Shown piece after piece: positions 1-11,086 of a stretch of 64,000 nucleotides of DNA. The stretch is from DAHVFK01 sp963755395. GTDB lineage: Bacteria; Pseudomonadota; Gammaproteobacteria; Burkholderiales; SG8-39. Location: positions 186,001-250,000 of the forward strand of contig CAVWJJ010000001.1 in the NCBI GenBank assembly GCA_963755395.1, read 5' to 3'. How positions within the stretch are numbered: the first letter of the stretch is position 1; each line of letters begins with the position of its first letter. The notes under the pieces were generated by a model. The model had not been told where the DNA came from. It worked only from the letters and a program-made list of their open reading frames with translations, and made no database searches. A program made the translations under genes and the position numbers.

Positions 1-1662
1 CTGCGCCGGGTGGAGCACCGGCTGCAGTATCTGGATGATCGCCAGACCCACACCCTGCCCTCCGACGAGGACGATCGCGCGCGCGTCGCGGCGATGTGCG
101 GCTTCGGCGGCTGGGACGCCTTCGCGGCCGCGCTCGAGGCGCAGCGCGGGCGCGTCACGCGCCACTTCCAGGCGGTGTTCGCCGAGGCGCAGGAAAACGG
201 CGCCGGCGAGCTGTGGCAGGACGACCGCGAGGCGCTCGCGCAGGCGCTCGCCGCGCGCGGCTATCGCGACCCGGCGGGCAGCGCCGCGCGGCTCGCCGCG
301 GTGCGCGCGAGCCAGCGCTACCAGAACCTGCCCAAGGACTCGCGCCGGCGCTTCGACGCGCTGGCGCCCGCGCTCGCCGCCGCGGCGGCGGCGAGCGCCG
401 ACCCGGATGCCACGCTCGAGCGCGGCCTGGCGCTGATCGAGGCGATTGCGCGCCGCGCGGCCTATCTCGCGCTGCTGGCCGAGCATCCCGAGGCGCTCGA
501 GCGCGTGGCGCGCATCGTCGCCGCCTCGAGCTGGGCGGCGGAGTTTGTCACGCGCCATCCGCTCTTGCTCGATGAGCTGCTCGACGACCGCGTGCTGTAC
601 GCGCCGCCCGACTGGAGCGCGTTCGCGCGCAGCTTGCGCGCGCTGATTGCGGCGCACGAAGGCGACCCCGAGCGGCAGATGGACGTGCTGCGCGAGCAGC
701 ACCAGGCGCAGGTGTTCCGCCTGCTGGCGCAGGACCTCGCCGGCCTGCTCACGGTCGAGCGGCTCGCCGACCACCTCTCGGCGCTCGCCGACCTGACGCT
801 GGAGGCGGCGCTCGAGCTGGCGTGGCGCCAGGTCAGGCGCCATCGCGAGGGCGCGCCGCGCTTCGCCGTGGTCGCCTACGGCAAGCTCGGCGGCAAGGAG
901 CTCGGCTACGCCTCCGACCTCGACCTGATCTTTCTCTACGACGACCCGGACGAGCGCGCGGCCGAGGCCTACGCCCGCCTGGCGCAGAAGCTCAACCTGC
1001 TGCTCACCACGCGCACCGCGGCCGGGGTGCTGTTCGCCACCGACCTGAGGCTGCGCCCGAGCGGCGCGAGCGGCCTGCTGGTGTCGACCGTGGCGGCGTT
1101 CGAGCAATACCAGGAGCAGCAGGCCTGGGTGTGGGAGCACCAGGCGCTCAGCCGGGCGCGCTTCTGCGCCGGCGACGCGGCGATCGGCGCCGCGTTCGAG
1201 GCCATCCGCGAGCGCATCCTGCGCCGCAGGCGCGACGCCGCCGAGCTCGCGCAGGAAGTGCTCGCGATGCGCGCCAGGATGCACGCCGCGCACCCGAACC
1301 CGAGCGGCCTGTTCGACGTCAAGCACGACGCCGGCGGCATGATCGACATCGAGTTCATCGTCCAGTTCGTGGTGCTGGCGCACGCGCACGATCAGCCGCG
1401 ACTGGTCGGCAACCTGGGCAACATCGCGCTGCTCGGCATCGCGAGCGAGCTCGGACTGATCCCGGCCGGGCCGGCCGAGGCCTGCCGCGAGGCCTATCGC
1501 GAGTTCCGCCGCGTCCAGCACGCGCTGCGGCTGAACGGCGCGGCCTACGCGCGCGTGCCGCCCGAGCAGCTTGCGGCGCATGCGCGCGCCGTAAAGGAAT
1601 TGTGGCAGGCGGTGCTGGGCGACTTCACTGCGGCGCCTGCCAGCCGCCGCCCAGCGCCTTGA
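1..1662 (+). CDS. glnE: Glutamine synthetase adenylyltransferase/adenylyl-removase, C-terminal part (5' end outside window)
   Basis: GlnE adenylylates and deadenylylates glutamine synthetase in response to PII signalling. The reading frame is already open at base 1, so the N-terminus is missing; about 553 residues are present of roughly 900-950 usual for the family. A nucleotidyltransferase motif, GKLGGKELGYASDLDL, is at about residues 295-310, followed by the conserved FDVKHDAGGMIDIEF stretch near residue 437. The C-terminal tail after LWQAVLGD overlaps the end of the convergent outer-membrane efflux gene by 38 bases. The overlapped tail is rich in Ala, Pro and Arg and is probably not conserved. 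Identification is secure. Confidence 0.95.
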   Translation: MRRVEHRLQYLDDRQTHTLPSDEDDRARVAAMCGFGGWDAFAAALEAQRGRVTRHFQAVFAEAQENGAGELWQDDREALAQALAARGYRDPAGSAARLAAVRASQRYQNLPKDSRRRFDALAPALAAAAAASADPDATLERGLALIEAIARRAAYLALLAEHPEALERVARIVAASSWAAEFVTRHPLLLDELLDDRVLYAPPDWSAFARSLRALIAAHEGDPERQMDVLREQHQAQVFRLLAQDLAGLLTVERLADHLSALADLTLEAALELAWRQVRRHREGAPRFAVVAYGKLGGKELGYASDLDLIFLYDDPDERAAEAYARLAQKLNLLLTTRTAAGVLFATDLRLRPSGASGLLVSTVAAFEQYQEQQAWVWEHQALSRARFCAGDAAIGAAFEAIRERILRRRRDAAELAQEVLAMRARMHAAHPNPSGLFDVKHDAGGMIDIEFIVQFVVLAHAHDQPRLVGNLGNIALLGIASELGLIPAGPAEACREAYREFRRVQHALRLNGAAYARVPPEQLAAHARAVKELWQAVLGDFTAAPASRRPAP

Positions 1663-3010
1663 TCAGCGCGACCTCGGCCAGCAGGCGCTGGCCGTAGGTC
1701 ACCACCGCGGCGCGCTCGATGGCGAGCCGCGTCGCCTGCACCGTGACCACGCTCAGGTAGTCCACGGTTCCGGCCTTGTACTGATTGGTGGTCAGCGTCA
1801 CCGACTCGCGCGCGGAGCTCACCGCGTCTTCCTGCACCCGGGCCTCGTCGCCCAGGATGCGCAATGCGGCGAGGTTGTCCTCGACCTCCTGGAACGCCGC
1901 GAGCACCGTCTGGCGATAGGCCGCGACGCTCGCGTCGTAGGCCGCGATCGCCTGCTCGCTCTGGGCGCGGCGCAGGCCGGCGTCGAACAGCGACTGGGCG
2001 AGCGCCGGGCCGAGCGACCAGAAACGGTTCGGCGCGCTGATCCAGTTGGCCACGCTCGGGCTCTGGAAGCCGGCGCTGGCCGACAGCGTCAGGTCCGGGA
2101 AGAAGGCGGACCGGGCGACACCGATCTGCGCGTTCGCCGCCGCGACGCGGCGCTCGGCCGCCGCGATGTCGGGCCGGCGCTCGAGCAATTGAGACGGCAT
2201 GCCCGGCGGAACGTCGCGCATGCCGATCGCGATCGAGGCCCTGGGCAGCGAGAAGTCGGCCGGGGCCTTGCCCAGCAGGGTCGCGATCGCGTGCTCGAGC
2301 TGCGCGCGCGCGACGCCGAGGTCGATCGCCTGCGCCCGGGTGCTGATGAGCTGCGCTTGCGCCTGCACCACGTCGGCCTTGCCGGCCACGCCGACCGCGT
2401 AGCGGTTGCGGGTCAGCGCGAGCGACTTCTCGTACGCCGCCACGGTGTCGTCGAACAACTGCCGCTGCACGTCGAGCACGCGCAGCTGGAAGTAGTCGCT
2501 CGCCAGCTCGGCCTGCGCCGACAGGCGCGCGTTGGCGAGGTCGGCGGCGCTCGCCTCGGCGCCTGCGACGTTCGCTTCCACCTCGCGCCGCACCCGCCCC
2601 CACAGATCGGCTTCCCACGAGGCGTCGAGCGACACTACGTGGCTGGTCGAGGCCGCGCCGGCCGCCGGGCTGCGGCCGCGGGTGACCGAGACGCTGGCGC
2701 CGAGCGCCGGGAAAAGCGCCGCGCGCGCCTGCTGCACCAGCGCGCGCGCCTGGCGATACTGCGCTTCGGCCAGGCGCAGGTTCTGGTTGCCGATCTCGAC
2801 CTGCGCCTCGAGCGCGTCGAGCTGCGGATCGCCGAAGACCTTCCACCATTGGCCGCGCTCGGCCGTGTCGGCCGGCTGCGCCGGCTTCCAGGCCCCTGCC
2901 TCCTTGTAGGCGGCCGGCGACTCGATCTCGGGGCGGCGGTAATCCGGGCCGACCGTGCAGCCGCCGAGGACGGCGCCGGCAATGACGGCGAGTGCGATGC
3001 GCGTTTTCAT
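1625..3010 (-). CDS. RND efflux outer-membrane lipoprotein, NodT/OprM family
   Basis: This is the outer-membrane channel of a tripartite RND pump, 461 residues, the normal family length. It starts MKTRIALAVIAGAVLGGC, a lipoprotein signal with a lipobox ending at Cys18, followed by the typical TVGPDYRRP. The long periplasmic helices show as Ala/Gln-rich repeats (LRLAEAQYRQARALVQQARA). The start overlaps the stop of the upstream permease as ATGA, so it is the last gene of the efflux operon. Unlike the two permeases before it, the reading frame is clean. The pump substrate cannot be deduced. Confidence 0.93.
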   Translation of the reverse strand: MKTRIALAVIAGAVLGGCTVGPDYRRPEIESPAAYKEAGAWKPAQPADTAERGQWWKVFGDPQLDALEAQVEIGNQNLRLAEAQYRQARALVQQARAALFPALGASVSVTRGRSPAAGAASTSHVVSLDASWEADLWGRVRREVEANVAGAEASAADLANARLSAQAELASDYFQLRVLDVQRQLFDDTVAAYEKSLALTRNRYAVGVAGKADVVQAQAQLISTRAQAIDLGVARAQLEHAIATLLGKAPADFSLPRASIAIGMRDVPPGMPSQLLERRPDIAAAERRVAAANAQIGVARSAFFPDLTLSASAGFQSPSVANWISAPNRFWSLGPALAQSLFDAGLRRAQSEQAIAAYDASVAAYRQTVLAAFQEVEDNLAALRILGDEARVQEDAVSSARESVTLTTNQYKAGTVDYLSVVTVQATRLAIERAAVVTYGQRLLAEVALIKALGGGWQAPQ

Positions 3011-6000
3011 TCTGTCTCGCTGGCGATGGCGCCCGCGCGGCCGAGCCGCGTGCCGCGCCACAGGCGCAGGCACCACAGGCGCAGCCGGTCGAGGTACAGG
3101 TAGACGACCGGCGTCGTGTAGAGGGTGAGCAACTGGCTGACGATCAGGCCGCCGACGATCGAGAGCCCGAGCGGCTGGCGCAGCTCGGCGCCGTCGCCGC
3201 TGCCGAGCGCCAGCGGCAGCGCGCCGAGCATCGCCGCCATGGTGGTCATCATGATCGGGCGGAAGCGCAGCAGGCAGGCCTCGAAGATCGCCTCGCGCGG
3301 CGGCTTGCCGTGCTCGCGCTCGGCGTCGAGCGCGAAGTCGATCATCATGATGGCGTTCTTCTTCACGATGCCGATCAGCAGGATCACGCCGATCAGCGCG
3401 ATGATGCTGAACTCGGTGTTGAAACGCGAGCAGCGCCAGCACCGCGCCGACGCCGGCCGACGGCAGGGTGGAGAGGATCGTGATCGGATGGACGTAGCTC
3501 TCGTAGAGGATGCCCAGCACGATGTAGACCGTCGACCAGCGCGGCGAGGATCAGCAGCGGCTCGCTCTGCGAGCGATGCCTGGAACGCCTTGCGCCGTGC
3601 CCTGGAAGCTGCCGTGGATCGTCGGACGGCATGCCGATGCTGCGCCATGGCGTCGTCGATCGCCTGCGTCGCCTCGCGACAGCGACACGCCCGGGCGCCA
3701 GGTTGAACGAGATCGTCGCGGCGGCGAACTGGCCCTGATGATTGACCGCCAGCGGCGGTGTTGCTCGAGCTCGTAGTGCGCGAATGGCGGCGAGCGGCAC
3801 CTGCGTCCGCCGCCGGACGTGATGAGGTAGACGTCCTTGAGCGCCTCCGGGCTCTGCCAGTACTGCGGCGCCACTTCCATCACCACGTGATACTGGTTGA
3901 GCGGGTTGTAGATGGTCGAGACCTGGCGCTGGCCGAAGGCGTCGTAGAGCGTGTTGTCGATGTGCCTGCGGCGTGATGCCCGAGGCGCGCGGCCGTGTCG
4001 CGGTCGATGGTGAGCGAAGTCTGCAGCGCCGTGATCCTGCTGGTCGGTGTTGACGTCGGCCAGCTCGGGCACGTCGGCCAGCGCGCTGCTGCAGGCGCGG
4101 CGCCCAGGTGCGCAGCGTCGTCGAGGTCGTCGGCCTGCAGGGTGTACTGGTAGGCGCGTTGCTCTGCCGGCCGCCGACGCGGAGGTCCTGCACCGGCTGC
4201 AGGAACAGGCTGCGCGCCGGGCACGTGCGCGAGCTTGCGCCGCAGGCGCGCGATCACCTGGTCGGCGGACATGCTTGCGCTCGGCCGAGCGGCTTCAGCG
4301 AGATGAACATGAAGCCGCGAATTGGCGCTGGCCGCCGCCGGTGAAGCCGACCACGTTCTCGCACCGCCGGGTCGCTGCGCGATGATGGTCACGAAGTCGG
4401 CCAGCTTCTGCTGCATGGCCTGGAACGAGATGCTCTGGTCGGCCTGGATGCCGCCGATCATGCGGCCGGTGTCCTGCTGCGGGGAAGAAGCCCTTGGGCA
4501 CGATCGATGAACAGATAGACGTTCAGCGCCGATGGTCGCCGCCAGCAGATCAGCATCATGACGCGCGCGGTGGCGCAGCGCCCAGTCGAGGCTGCGCTCG
4601 TAGCGCGCGCAGCAGCCAGTCGAAGACCGCGCTCGCTCGACACGGTACAAGCGCCCGTGCTGCGCTTCGTGCTCGCGGCTTGCAGCAGCGCGCGCGCACA
4701 TCATCGGCGTGGTGGTCAGCGAGACCACCAGCGAGATCAGGATCGCGACCGACAGCGTGACCGCGAACTCGCGGAACAGCCGGCCGACGATGCCGCCCAT
4801 CAGCAGGATCGGGATGAACACCGCGACCAGCGACAGGCTCATCGAGAGCACGGTGAAGCCGACCTCGCGCGCGCCCTGCAGCGCCGCCTCGAAGCGGCGC
4901 CATGCCGGCCTCGAGGTGGCGCGTGATGTTCTCCAGCACCACGATGGCGTCGTCGACCACGAAGCCGGTGGCGATGGTCAGCGCCATCAGCGACAGGTTG
5001 TCGAGGCTGAAGCCGCAGCAGGTACATGACGCCGAAGGTGCCGATCAGCGAGACCGGCACCGCGACCGCCGGGATCAGCGTGGCGCGCGCACGTTGCGCA
5101 GGAACAGCGAACACCACCAGGATCACCAGCAGCGATCGCGATCAGCAGCGTGCGCTCGACGTCGTGCAGCGAGGCGCGGATGGTCGGCGGTGCGGTCCGA
5201 TCGCGACCTGCAGGTCGATGGCGGCCGGGATCGAGGCCTGCAGCTGCGGCAGCAGCGCCTTGCACGCGGTCGACGGTCTCGATGATGTTGGCGCCCGGCT
5301 GGCGGCAGATGATCAGCAGCACCGCGGGCTTGCCGTTGGACAGCCCGACGTTGCGCACGTCCTCGCACCGAGTCGATCGACGTCGGCGACGTCGCGCGAG
5401 CCGCACCGCGGCGCCGTTGCGGTAGGCGACGACCAGCGGCGCGGTAGTCGGCCGCCTGTCGTGGCCTGGTCGTTGGCGTAGATCTGCCAGTGGCGCGCGC
5501 CGTCCTCGACCGACGCCCTTGGGCCGGTTGGCGTTGGCCGCGGCGAGCGCGGCGCGCACGTCCTCCAGGCCGATGCCGTAGTTGCTGCAGCGCGGTCGGG
5601 TTGAGCTCGACCCGCACCGCCGGCAGCGAGCTGCCGCCGACCGTCGACCTCGCCGACGCCGTCGACCTGCGACAGCTGCTGCTCCAGGATGGTCGAGGCG
5701 GCGTCGTAGATCTGGCCCGGCGTCATGGTCGTCCGAGGTCAGCGCCAGGATCATGATCGGCGCGTCGGCCGGGTTGACCTTGCGGTAGGTCGGGATTGCT
5801 GCGGCAGGCCGGCCGGCAGAGTCGCTGCGCGCGGCGTTGATCGCCGCCTGCACGTCGCGCGCGGCGCCGTCGATGTCGCGGTCGAGGTCGAACTGCAGCG
5901 TGATGCGGGTCGAGCCGAGCGAGCTGCTGCGAGGTCATCTCGGTGACGCCGGCGATGCGCCCGAGCGCGCGCTCCAGCGGCGTGGCGACGGTGGACGCCA

Positions 6001-6175
6001 TGGTCTCCGGGCTGGCGCCCGGCAGGCTGGCCTGCACCGAGATGGTCGGGAAATCCACCTGCGGCAGCGGCGCGACCGGCAGCAGGCGAACGCCGACGAT
6101 GCCGGCCAGCGCGATGCCCAGCGTCAGCAGCGTCGTGGCGACCGGCCGGCGGATGAAGGGCGCGGAGAGGTTCAT
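3007..6175 (-). CDS. RND efflux permease, MdtC-like (many frameshifts, probably sequence errors)
   Basis: Inner-membrane proton-driven efflux transporter of the HAE1/AcrB family, second permease of an MdtB/MdtC-type pair. The N-terminus MNLSAPFIRRPVATTLLTLG and the C-terminal transmembrane block containing IVKKNAIMMIDFALDAE are clear. The span would encode about 1055 residues, matching the roughly 1030-1050 of MdtC. The conserved sequence hops between frames many times between about 3420 and 5930. The shifts I could inspect are one-base insertions, for example an extra G before ACC near 5723. The start overlaps the upstream permease stop (ATGA) and its own stop overlaps the OprM-like start. 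I read it as an intact gene damaged by sequencing error; real decay cannot be excluded. Confidence 0.85.
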
Positions 6176-9100
6176 GCGCGCTCGGTCCCGCGGTCGCTGC
6201 AGCGCCGCCGGCGCGCCTCGCCAGCGCGCGCGCCAGCCGGTCGAACGCGAGGTAGATCACCGGCGTGGTGAACAGCGTCAGCACCTGGCTGACGATCAGG
6301 CCGCCGACGATGGCGATGCCGAGCGGCTGGCGCAGCTCCGAGCCGACGCCGCGTGCCGAGCATCAGCGGCAGCGCGCCGAGCAGCGCCGCCAGGGTGGTC
6401 ATCAGGATCGGCCGGAAGCGCAGCAGGCAGGCCTGGTAGATCGCCTCGCGCGGCGGCTTGCCCTGCTCGCGCTCGGCGTCGAGCGCGAAGTCGATCATCA
6501 TGATCGCGTTCTTCTTCACGATGCCGATCAGCAGGATGATGCCGATGATGCCGATGACGCCGAGGTCGCTGCCGCGCGATCATCAGCGCGAGCAGCGCGC
6601 CGACGCCGGCCGAGGGCAGGGTGGAGAGGATCGTGATCGGATGGATGAAGCTCTCGTAGAGCACGCCCAGCACGATGTAGACGGTGACGATCGCCGCGAG
6701 GATCAGCAGCAGCTCGTTGGCCAGCGACGCCTGGAACGCGAGCGCGGCGCCCTGGAAGCTGGTGCTGCACCGCGGCCGGCATGCCGATCGCCTGCTCCGC
6801 GCCGCTGGATCGCGTCGACCGCGTCGCCGAGCGAGACGCCGGGCGCGAGGTTGAACGAGATCGTCGCGGCCGGGAAACTGGCCGACGTGGTTGATCGCCA
6901 GCGGCGCGGACTGCTCGCTCGATGCGTGGCGATGGCGACGAGCGGCACCTGGGCCGCCGCCGGCGGAGGGCAGGTAGAGGTCGTCCAGCGCCTGCGGTCC
7001 GGCGCGGAAGTCCGGGCTGCACCTCGAGGATCACGCGGTACTGGTTCGACTGGGTGAAGATGGTCGAGATGAGGCGCTGGCCGAAGGCGTCGTAGAGCGC
7101 GTTGTCGATCGTCGCCGGCGGTGATGCCGAGGCGCGCCGGCGGTGTCGCGGTCGATGTCGACGTAGGCCTGCAGGCCCTGGTCCTGCAGGTCGCTGGCGA
7201 CGTCGGCGCAGCTCGCGGCAGCTGCGCGCAGCGCGTCGACCAGCTTGCGGCGCCCAGGCGGCCAGCGTCGTCGGGATCGGCGTCCTCGAGCGTGAACTGG
7301 TACTGCGTGCGGCTGACGCGGTCGTCGATGGTCAGGTCCTGCACCGGCTGCAGGTAGAGCGTGATGCCCGGCACGCTCGGCGCAGCTCGGCTGCAGGCGG
7401 CGGATGACCTCGACTGCGCTCGCGCGTCGCGCTCGGCCAGCGGCTTCAGGTTGATCAGCATGCGGCCGCTGTTGAGCGTGGTGTTGGTGCCGTCGACGCC
7501 GATGAAGGAGGACAGGCTTCGACCGCCGGGATCCTGCAGCATCGCGTCGGCCAGCGCCTGCTGGCGCTCGGCCATGGCGGCGAAGGAGACCGACTGCGGC
7601 GCCTCGGAGATGCCCTGGATCACGCCGGTGTCCTGCACCGGGAAGAAGCCCTTGGGGATGACGACGTAGAGCAGCGACGGTGAGCACCAGCGTGCCGAGC
7701 GCGACCAGCAGCGTCAGCGCCCTGGCGGTCGCAGCACCCAGTCGAGCATGCGCGCCGTAGCGCGCGATCACGCGGTCGAACAAGCGCGCCGCTGGCGCGG
7801 TAGAAGCGGCTCTGCTCGGCCTCCGGCGCGTGGCTGCAGCAGCGCGCGCGCACATCATCGGCGTCAGCGTCAGCGAGACCACCGCCGAGATCAGGATGGT
7901 CACCGCCAGCGTGATGGCGAACTCGCGGAACAGCCGGCCGACGACGTCGCCCATGAACAGCAGCGGGATCAGCACCGCGATCAGCGAGACGGTCAGCGAG
8001 ATGATGGTGAAGCCGATCTGCTCGGCGCCCTTCAGCGCCGCCTCGCAGCGGCGGCTCGCCCTGCCTCGATGTAGCGCGCGATGTTCTCGATCATCACGAT
8101 GGCGTCGTCGACCACGAAGCCGGTGGCGATGGTCAGCGCCATCAGGGTCAGGTTGTTGAGGCTGAAGCCGAGCAGGTACATCGACGCCGAAGGTGCCGAC
8201 CAGCGAGAGCGGCACGGCGACGCTCGGGATGAAGGTCGCCGGCAGCGCTGCGCAGGAACAGGAAGATCACCAGCACCACCAGCGCGACCGCCAGCAGCAG
8301 CTCGAACTGCACGTCGTCGCACCGAGGCGCGGATGGTGGTGGTGCGGTCGGTCAGCAGCGTCGACGTCGACCGCGGCCGGCAGGCTCGCCTGCAGCTGCG
8401 GCAGCAGCTGCTTGATGCGGTCGACGACCTCGATGACGTTGGCGCCGGGCTGGCGCTGGATGTTGAGGATGATCGCCGGCGTCGTCGTTGATCCAGGCCG
8501 CCGAGCTGCGCGTTCTCGGCGCCGTCGATCGACCGTCGGCGACGTCGCGACAGGCGGACGGCGCGCCGTTCTTGTAGGCGACGATCAGGTCGCGGTAGTC
8601 GTCGGCGGACTGGAGCTGGTCGTTGGCGTTGATGGTCGTAGGCGCGCGTCGGGCCGTCGAAGCTGCCCTTGGCCTGGTTGACGTTGGCGTTGCCGATGCG
8701 CGGTGCGCAGGTCGTCGAGGTCGAGGCCGTAGGCGGCCAGCGCCTTGGGGTTGACCTGGATGCGCACCGCCGGCCGCTGGCCGCCGCCGATGCTGACCAG
8801 GCCGACGCCCGGGCAGCTGCGAGATCTTCTGCGCCAGCCGCGTGTCGGCCAGGTCCTCGACCTGCGGCAGCGGCAGCGTCTTCGAGGTGAGCGCCAGCGT
8901 CAGGATCGGCGCGTCGGCCGGGTTGACCTTGGTGTAGATCGGCGGCGCCGGCAGGTCGGTCGGCAGCAGGTTGCCGGCGGCGTTGATCGCCGCCTGCACT
9001 TCCTGCTCGGCGACGTCGAGCGTCAGCTCGAGGCTGAACTGCAGCGTGATGACCGAGGCGCCGCCGGAGCTGGTCGAGGACATCTGGTTCAGGCCCGGCA

Positions 9101-9320
9101 TCTGGCCGAACTGGCGCTCCAGCGGCGCGGTGACCGACGAGGTCATCACGTCCGGGCTGGCGCCCGGATAGAGGGTGAGCACCTGGATGGTCGGGTAGTC
9201 GACCTCCGGCAGCGCCGAGAGCGGCAGGAGGCGGAAGGCGACGACGCCCGCCAGCAGGATCGCGACCATCAGCAGCGAGGTCGCGACCGGCCGCAGGATG
9301 AACGGGCGCGAGGGGTTCAT
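6172..9320 (-). CDS. RND efflux permease, MdtB-like (many frameshifts, probably sequence errors)
   Basis: First permease of the tandem RND pair. It begins MNPSRPFILRPVATSLLMVA, with PEVDYPTIQVLTLYPGASPDVM and the MdtB-type MSSTSSGGASVITLQF shortly after. The C-terminal KKNAIMMIDFALDAER block lies at about 6440-6520. Full span equals about 1049 residues, as in MdtB. The first roughly 170 residues are in one frame; after about 8820 conserved sequence alternates between frames every 60-150 bases, apparently through single-base insertions. It lies 9 bases downstream of the adaptor gene and overlaps the MdtC-like gene by 4 bases, so both permeases are probably translated together and would form a mixed trimer as MdtB2C does. 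Confidence 0.86.
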
Positions 9321-9329
9321 CTCACCGGC

Positions 9330-10579
9330 TCACGAGCCGCTGGCGTCGTCGGGCCGCTTGCGGCGCTTCTTCTTCTGGTCGGGCGGGCGCGAGATGGCCG
9401 CCTGCGCCGCCTCGCGCGTGGTCGGCGTGACCTTGGCGCCCTCGCGCAGGCGATCGGTGCCGTCGATCACCACCCTGTCTCCCGCCGCCACGCCCGAGAG
9501 AACCGCGCTCAGCTCGCCTTCGCTCGGGCCGAGCTTGACCGTGCGCAAGGCCACGGTGTTGTCCGGCTTGACCACGAAGACGTACATCCCCTGGCTGCCG
9601 CGTTGCGCCGCGCTGGTCGGCATCGTGACCACGCCTTGCAGCGTGTCGACGAGCATGCGCACGTTGACGAACTGGTTGGGGAACAGGCGGCCGTCCTTGT
9701 TGCCGAACTCGGCCTTGATCTTCACCGTGCCGGTGGTCGGATCGATCTGGTTGTCCAGCGCCAGGAGCGAGCCGGAGGCAAGCCTGGTGGTGTCCTCGCG
9801 GCCGAAAGCGTCCACCGGAATACGCGTGCCTTCGCCCATGCGCCTGAGCACCGCCGGCAGGCTGTCCTGCGGGATCGAGAACACGACCGCGATCGGGTCC
9901 AGGCGCGTGATCACCACCAGCCCGTTGGGGTCCGCCGCGTGCACCACGTTGCCGGGATCGACCAGGCGCAAGCCCACGCGCCCCGAGATGGGAGCGGTCA
10001 CGCGCGCATACGCGAGCTGCAGCTTCGCGCTATCGATCGCCGCCTGGTCCAGCTTGAGCGTGCCCTCGTACTGCTTGACCAGCGACTCCTGGGTCGCCAC
10101 CTGCTGCTCGGCGATCGAATCCTGCTTGAGCAGCGTGCGGTAGCGCGCCAGGTCGATGCGCGCGTTGGCGAGCAGCGCCCGGTCGCGCGCCATCTGCCCC
10201 TGGGCCTGTTCCAGCTGCACCTGGTAGGGACGGGGGTCGATCTGCGCCAGCAGGTCGCCGGCCTTGACCAGCTGACCCTCGCGAAAGTGAACCGACATCA
10301 GCTGGCCATCGACCCGCGGATGCACCGTCACGGTCTCGAGCGGCGTCGCCGTGCCCAGCCCGGAGAGGTAGACGTGGACATCTCCCTGCTGCGCCGTGGC
10401 AACGATCACCGGTGCCGCGCCGGCGCTCGCGCCGGCGGGCCGGCGCCAGGCCGCGCCTGCTGCGCCCCGCTCCAATGCGCTGCCAGCGCGAGCGCCGCGG
10501 CGGCGGCGGCCACGCCGAGCAGGGCGGCGCGGGACTTGACGCGCCGTGGCCGCACGGCGTTGTTCGACTCGGGTGCCAT
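9330..10579 (-). CDS. RND periplasmic adaptor (membrane fusion protein), MdtA-like, N-terminus frameshifted
   Basis: The adaptor links the RND permeases to the outer-membrane channel. The HlyD-type lipoyl half-motif TVHPRVDGQLMSVHFREGQL, a coiled-coil hairpin (QVQLEQAQGQMARDRALLANA) and the second half-motif VTAPISGRVGLRLVDPG are all visible. The best start is the ATG ending at 10579 (MAPESNNAVRPRRVKSR, then an Ala/Leu-rich membrane anchor). That frame closes near 10420, while APVIVATAQQGD continues in another frame, so there is a shift in the repetitive GGCGCC-rich stretch about 10410-10450. The length from 10579 to the stop is 1250 bases, which leaves remainder 2, as two one-base insertions would. 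An upstream start at 10685 in the downstream frame gives only an Arg-rich shadow sequence. Confidence 0.85.
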
Positions 10580-10697
10580 GATCGAGAAGCGGATTCTGCG
10601 GCATAACGCGGCCGCGCGAGCGCTCCGCGGTCAATTTTTTACGGCCGACAAGCTTTCGCAACCTAGCTTTACGTGCCAGCAACAAACCGCGCCGGAA

Positions 10698-11018
10698 CTA
10701 GATCGCTTCTCGCGGCGCGCGCGGCGGCTGCGGCGCGCGCCGCAGCGGCCCGTCGACCGCCGATGCCAGGCCGGCGAGGGCGTCGAGCAGGGCGTCGCGG
10801 TTGAGGCGGTACAGCACGCGCTGGCCCTGGCGCTCGGCGGACACCAGCCCCGCCCGCTGCAGCACCGCCAGGTGGCGCGACACCGCCGGCGCGCTGATGC
10901 CGAAGCGCTGCGCCAGCTCGCTGGTGGACAGCGCCGTCTGGGCGAGGAAGGCGATCGCCTGGCGCCGCGGCGCCGAGGCCAGCGCGGCGAACACCTGGTG
11001 ATGAGGATTAACATCCAT
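10698..11018 (-). CDS. ArsR-family winged-helix transcriptional regulator
   Basis: A 106-residue single-domain ArsR/SmtB-type repressor. The helix-turn-helix spans about residues 31-55 (STSELAQRFGISAPAVSRHL) with the wing QRAGLVSAERQGQRVLYRL after it. It has no cysteine at all, so it lacks the ELCVCDL-type metal site and is more like the metal-free SdpR-type autorepressors. It lies 118 bases upstream of the RND adaptor on the same strand and is probably its regulator. A perfect 18-base palindrome covers its own start codon and likely start point, suggesting autorepression. The inducing signal is unknown. Confidence 0.9.
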   Translation of the reverse strand: MDVNPHHQVFAALASAPRRQAIAFLAQTALSTSELAQRFGISAPAVSRHLAVLQRAGLVSAERQGQRVLYRLNRDALLDALAGLASAVDGPLRRAPQPPRAPREAI

Positions 11019-11024
11019 GTTAAT
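11007..11024. promoter_or_regulatory. Perfect 18-bp palindrome, probable ArsR operator
   Basis: ATTAACAT-CC-ATGTTAAT is a perfect 8+2+8 inverted repeat, AT-rich in a GC-rich region. It overlaps the regulator's ATG (11016-11018) and a possible -10 (TACTAT, reverse strand, 11028-11023), placing the start point almost at the ATG. Binding here would block the regulator's own promoter and could also affect the divergent ilvE promoter about 30 bases away. Operator function is inferred from position and symmetry. Confidence 0.7.
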
Positions 11025-11052
11025 AGTATGGCGGATTTTTCGCCGCTATGGG

Positions 11053-11058
11053 TAGAAT
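11053..11058 (+). promoter_or_regulatory. Possible -10 element of the ilvE operon
   Basis: TAGAAT lies 29 bases upstream of the ilvE ATG, giving a short leader with an AAGGAG ribosome site about 10 bases before the start. No convincing -35 is visible, so the assignment is tentative. Confidence 0.4.
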
Positions 11059-11086
11059 GGCGCCACATTCAAGGAGAACCCTGTTC

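Noticed and set aside
3007..9320. RND permease genes as true pseudogenes
   Set aside because: The total spans match functional family lengths, the inspected changes are single-base insertions, and the flanking genes of the operon are intact; sequencing error is the simpler reading.
11030..11047. Short GGCG...CGCC hairpin with T-run between arsR and ilvE
   Set aside because: The stem is only 4-5 bp, the T are in the loop, and no gene ends there; not a terminator.
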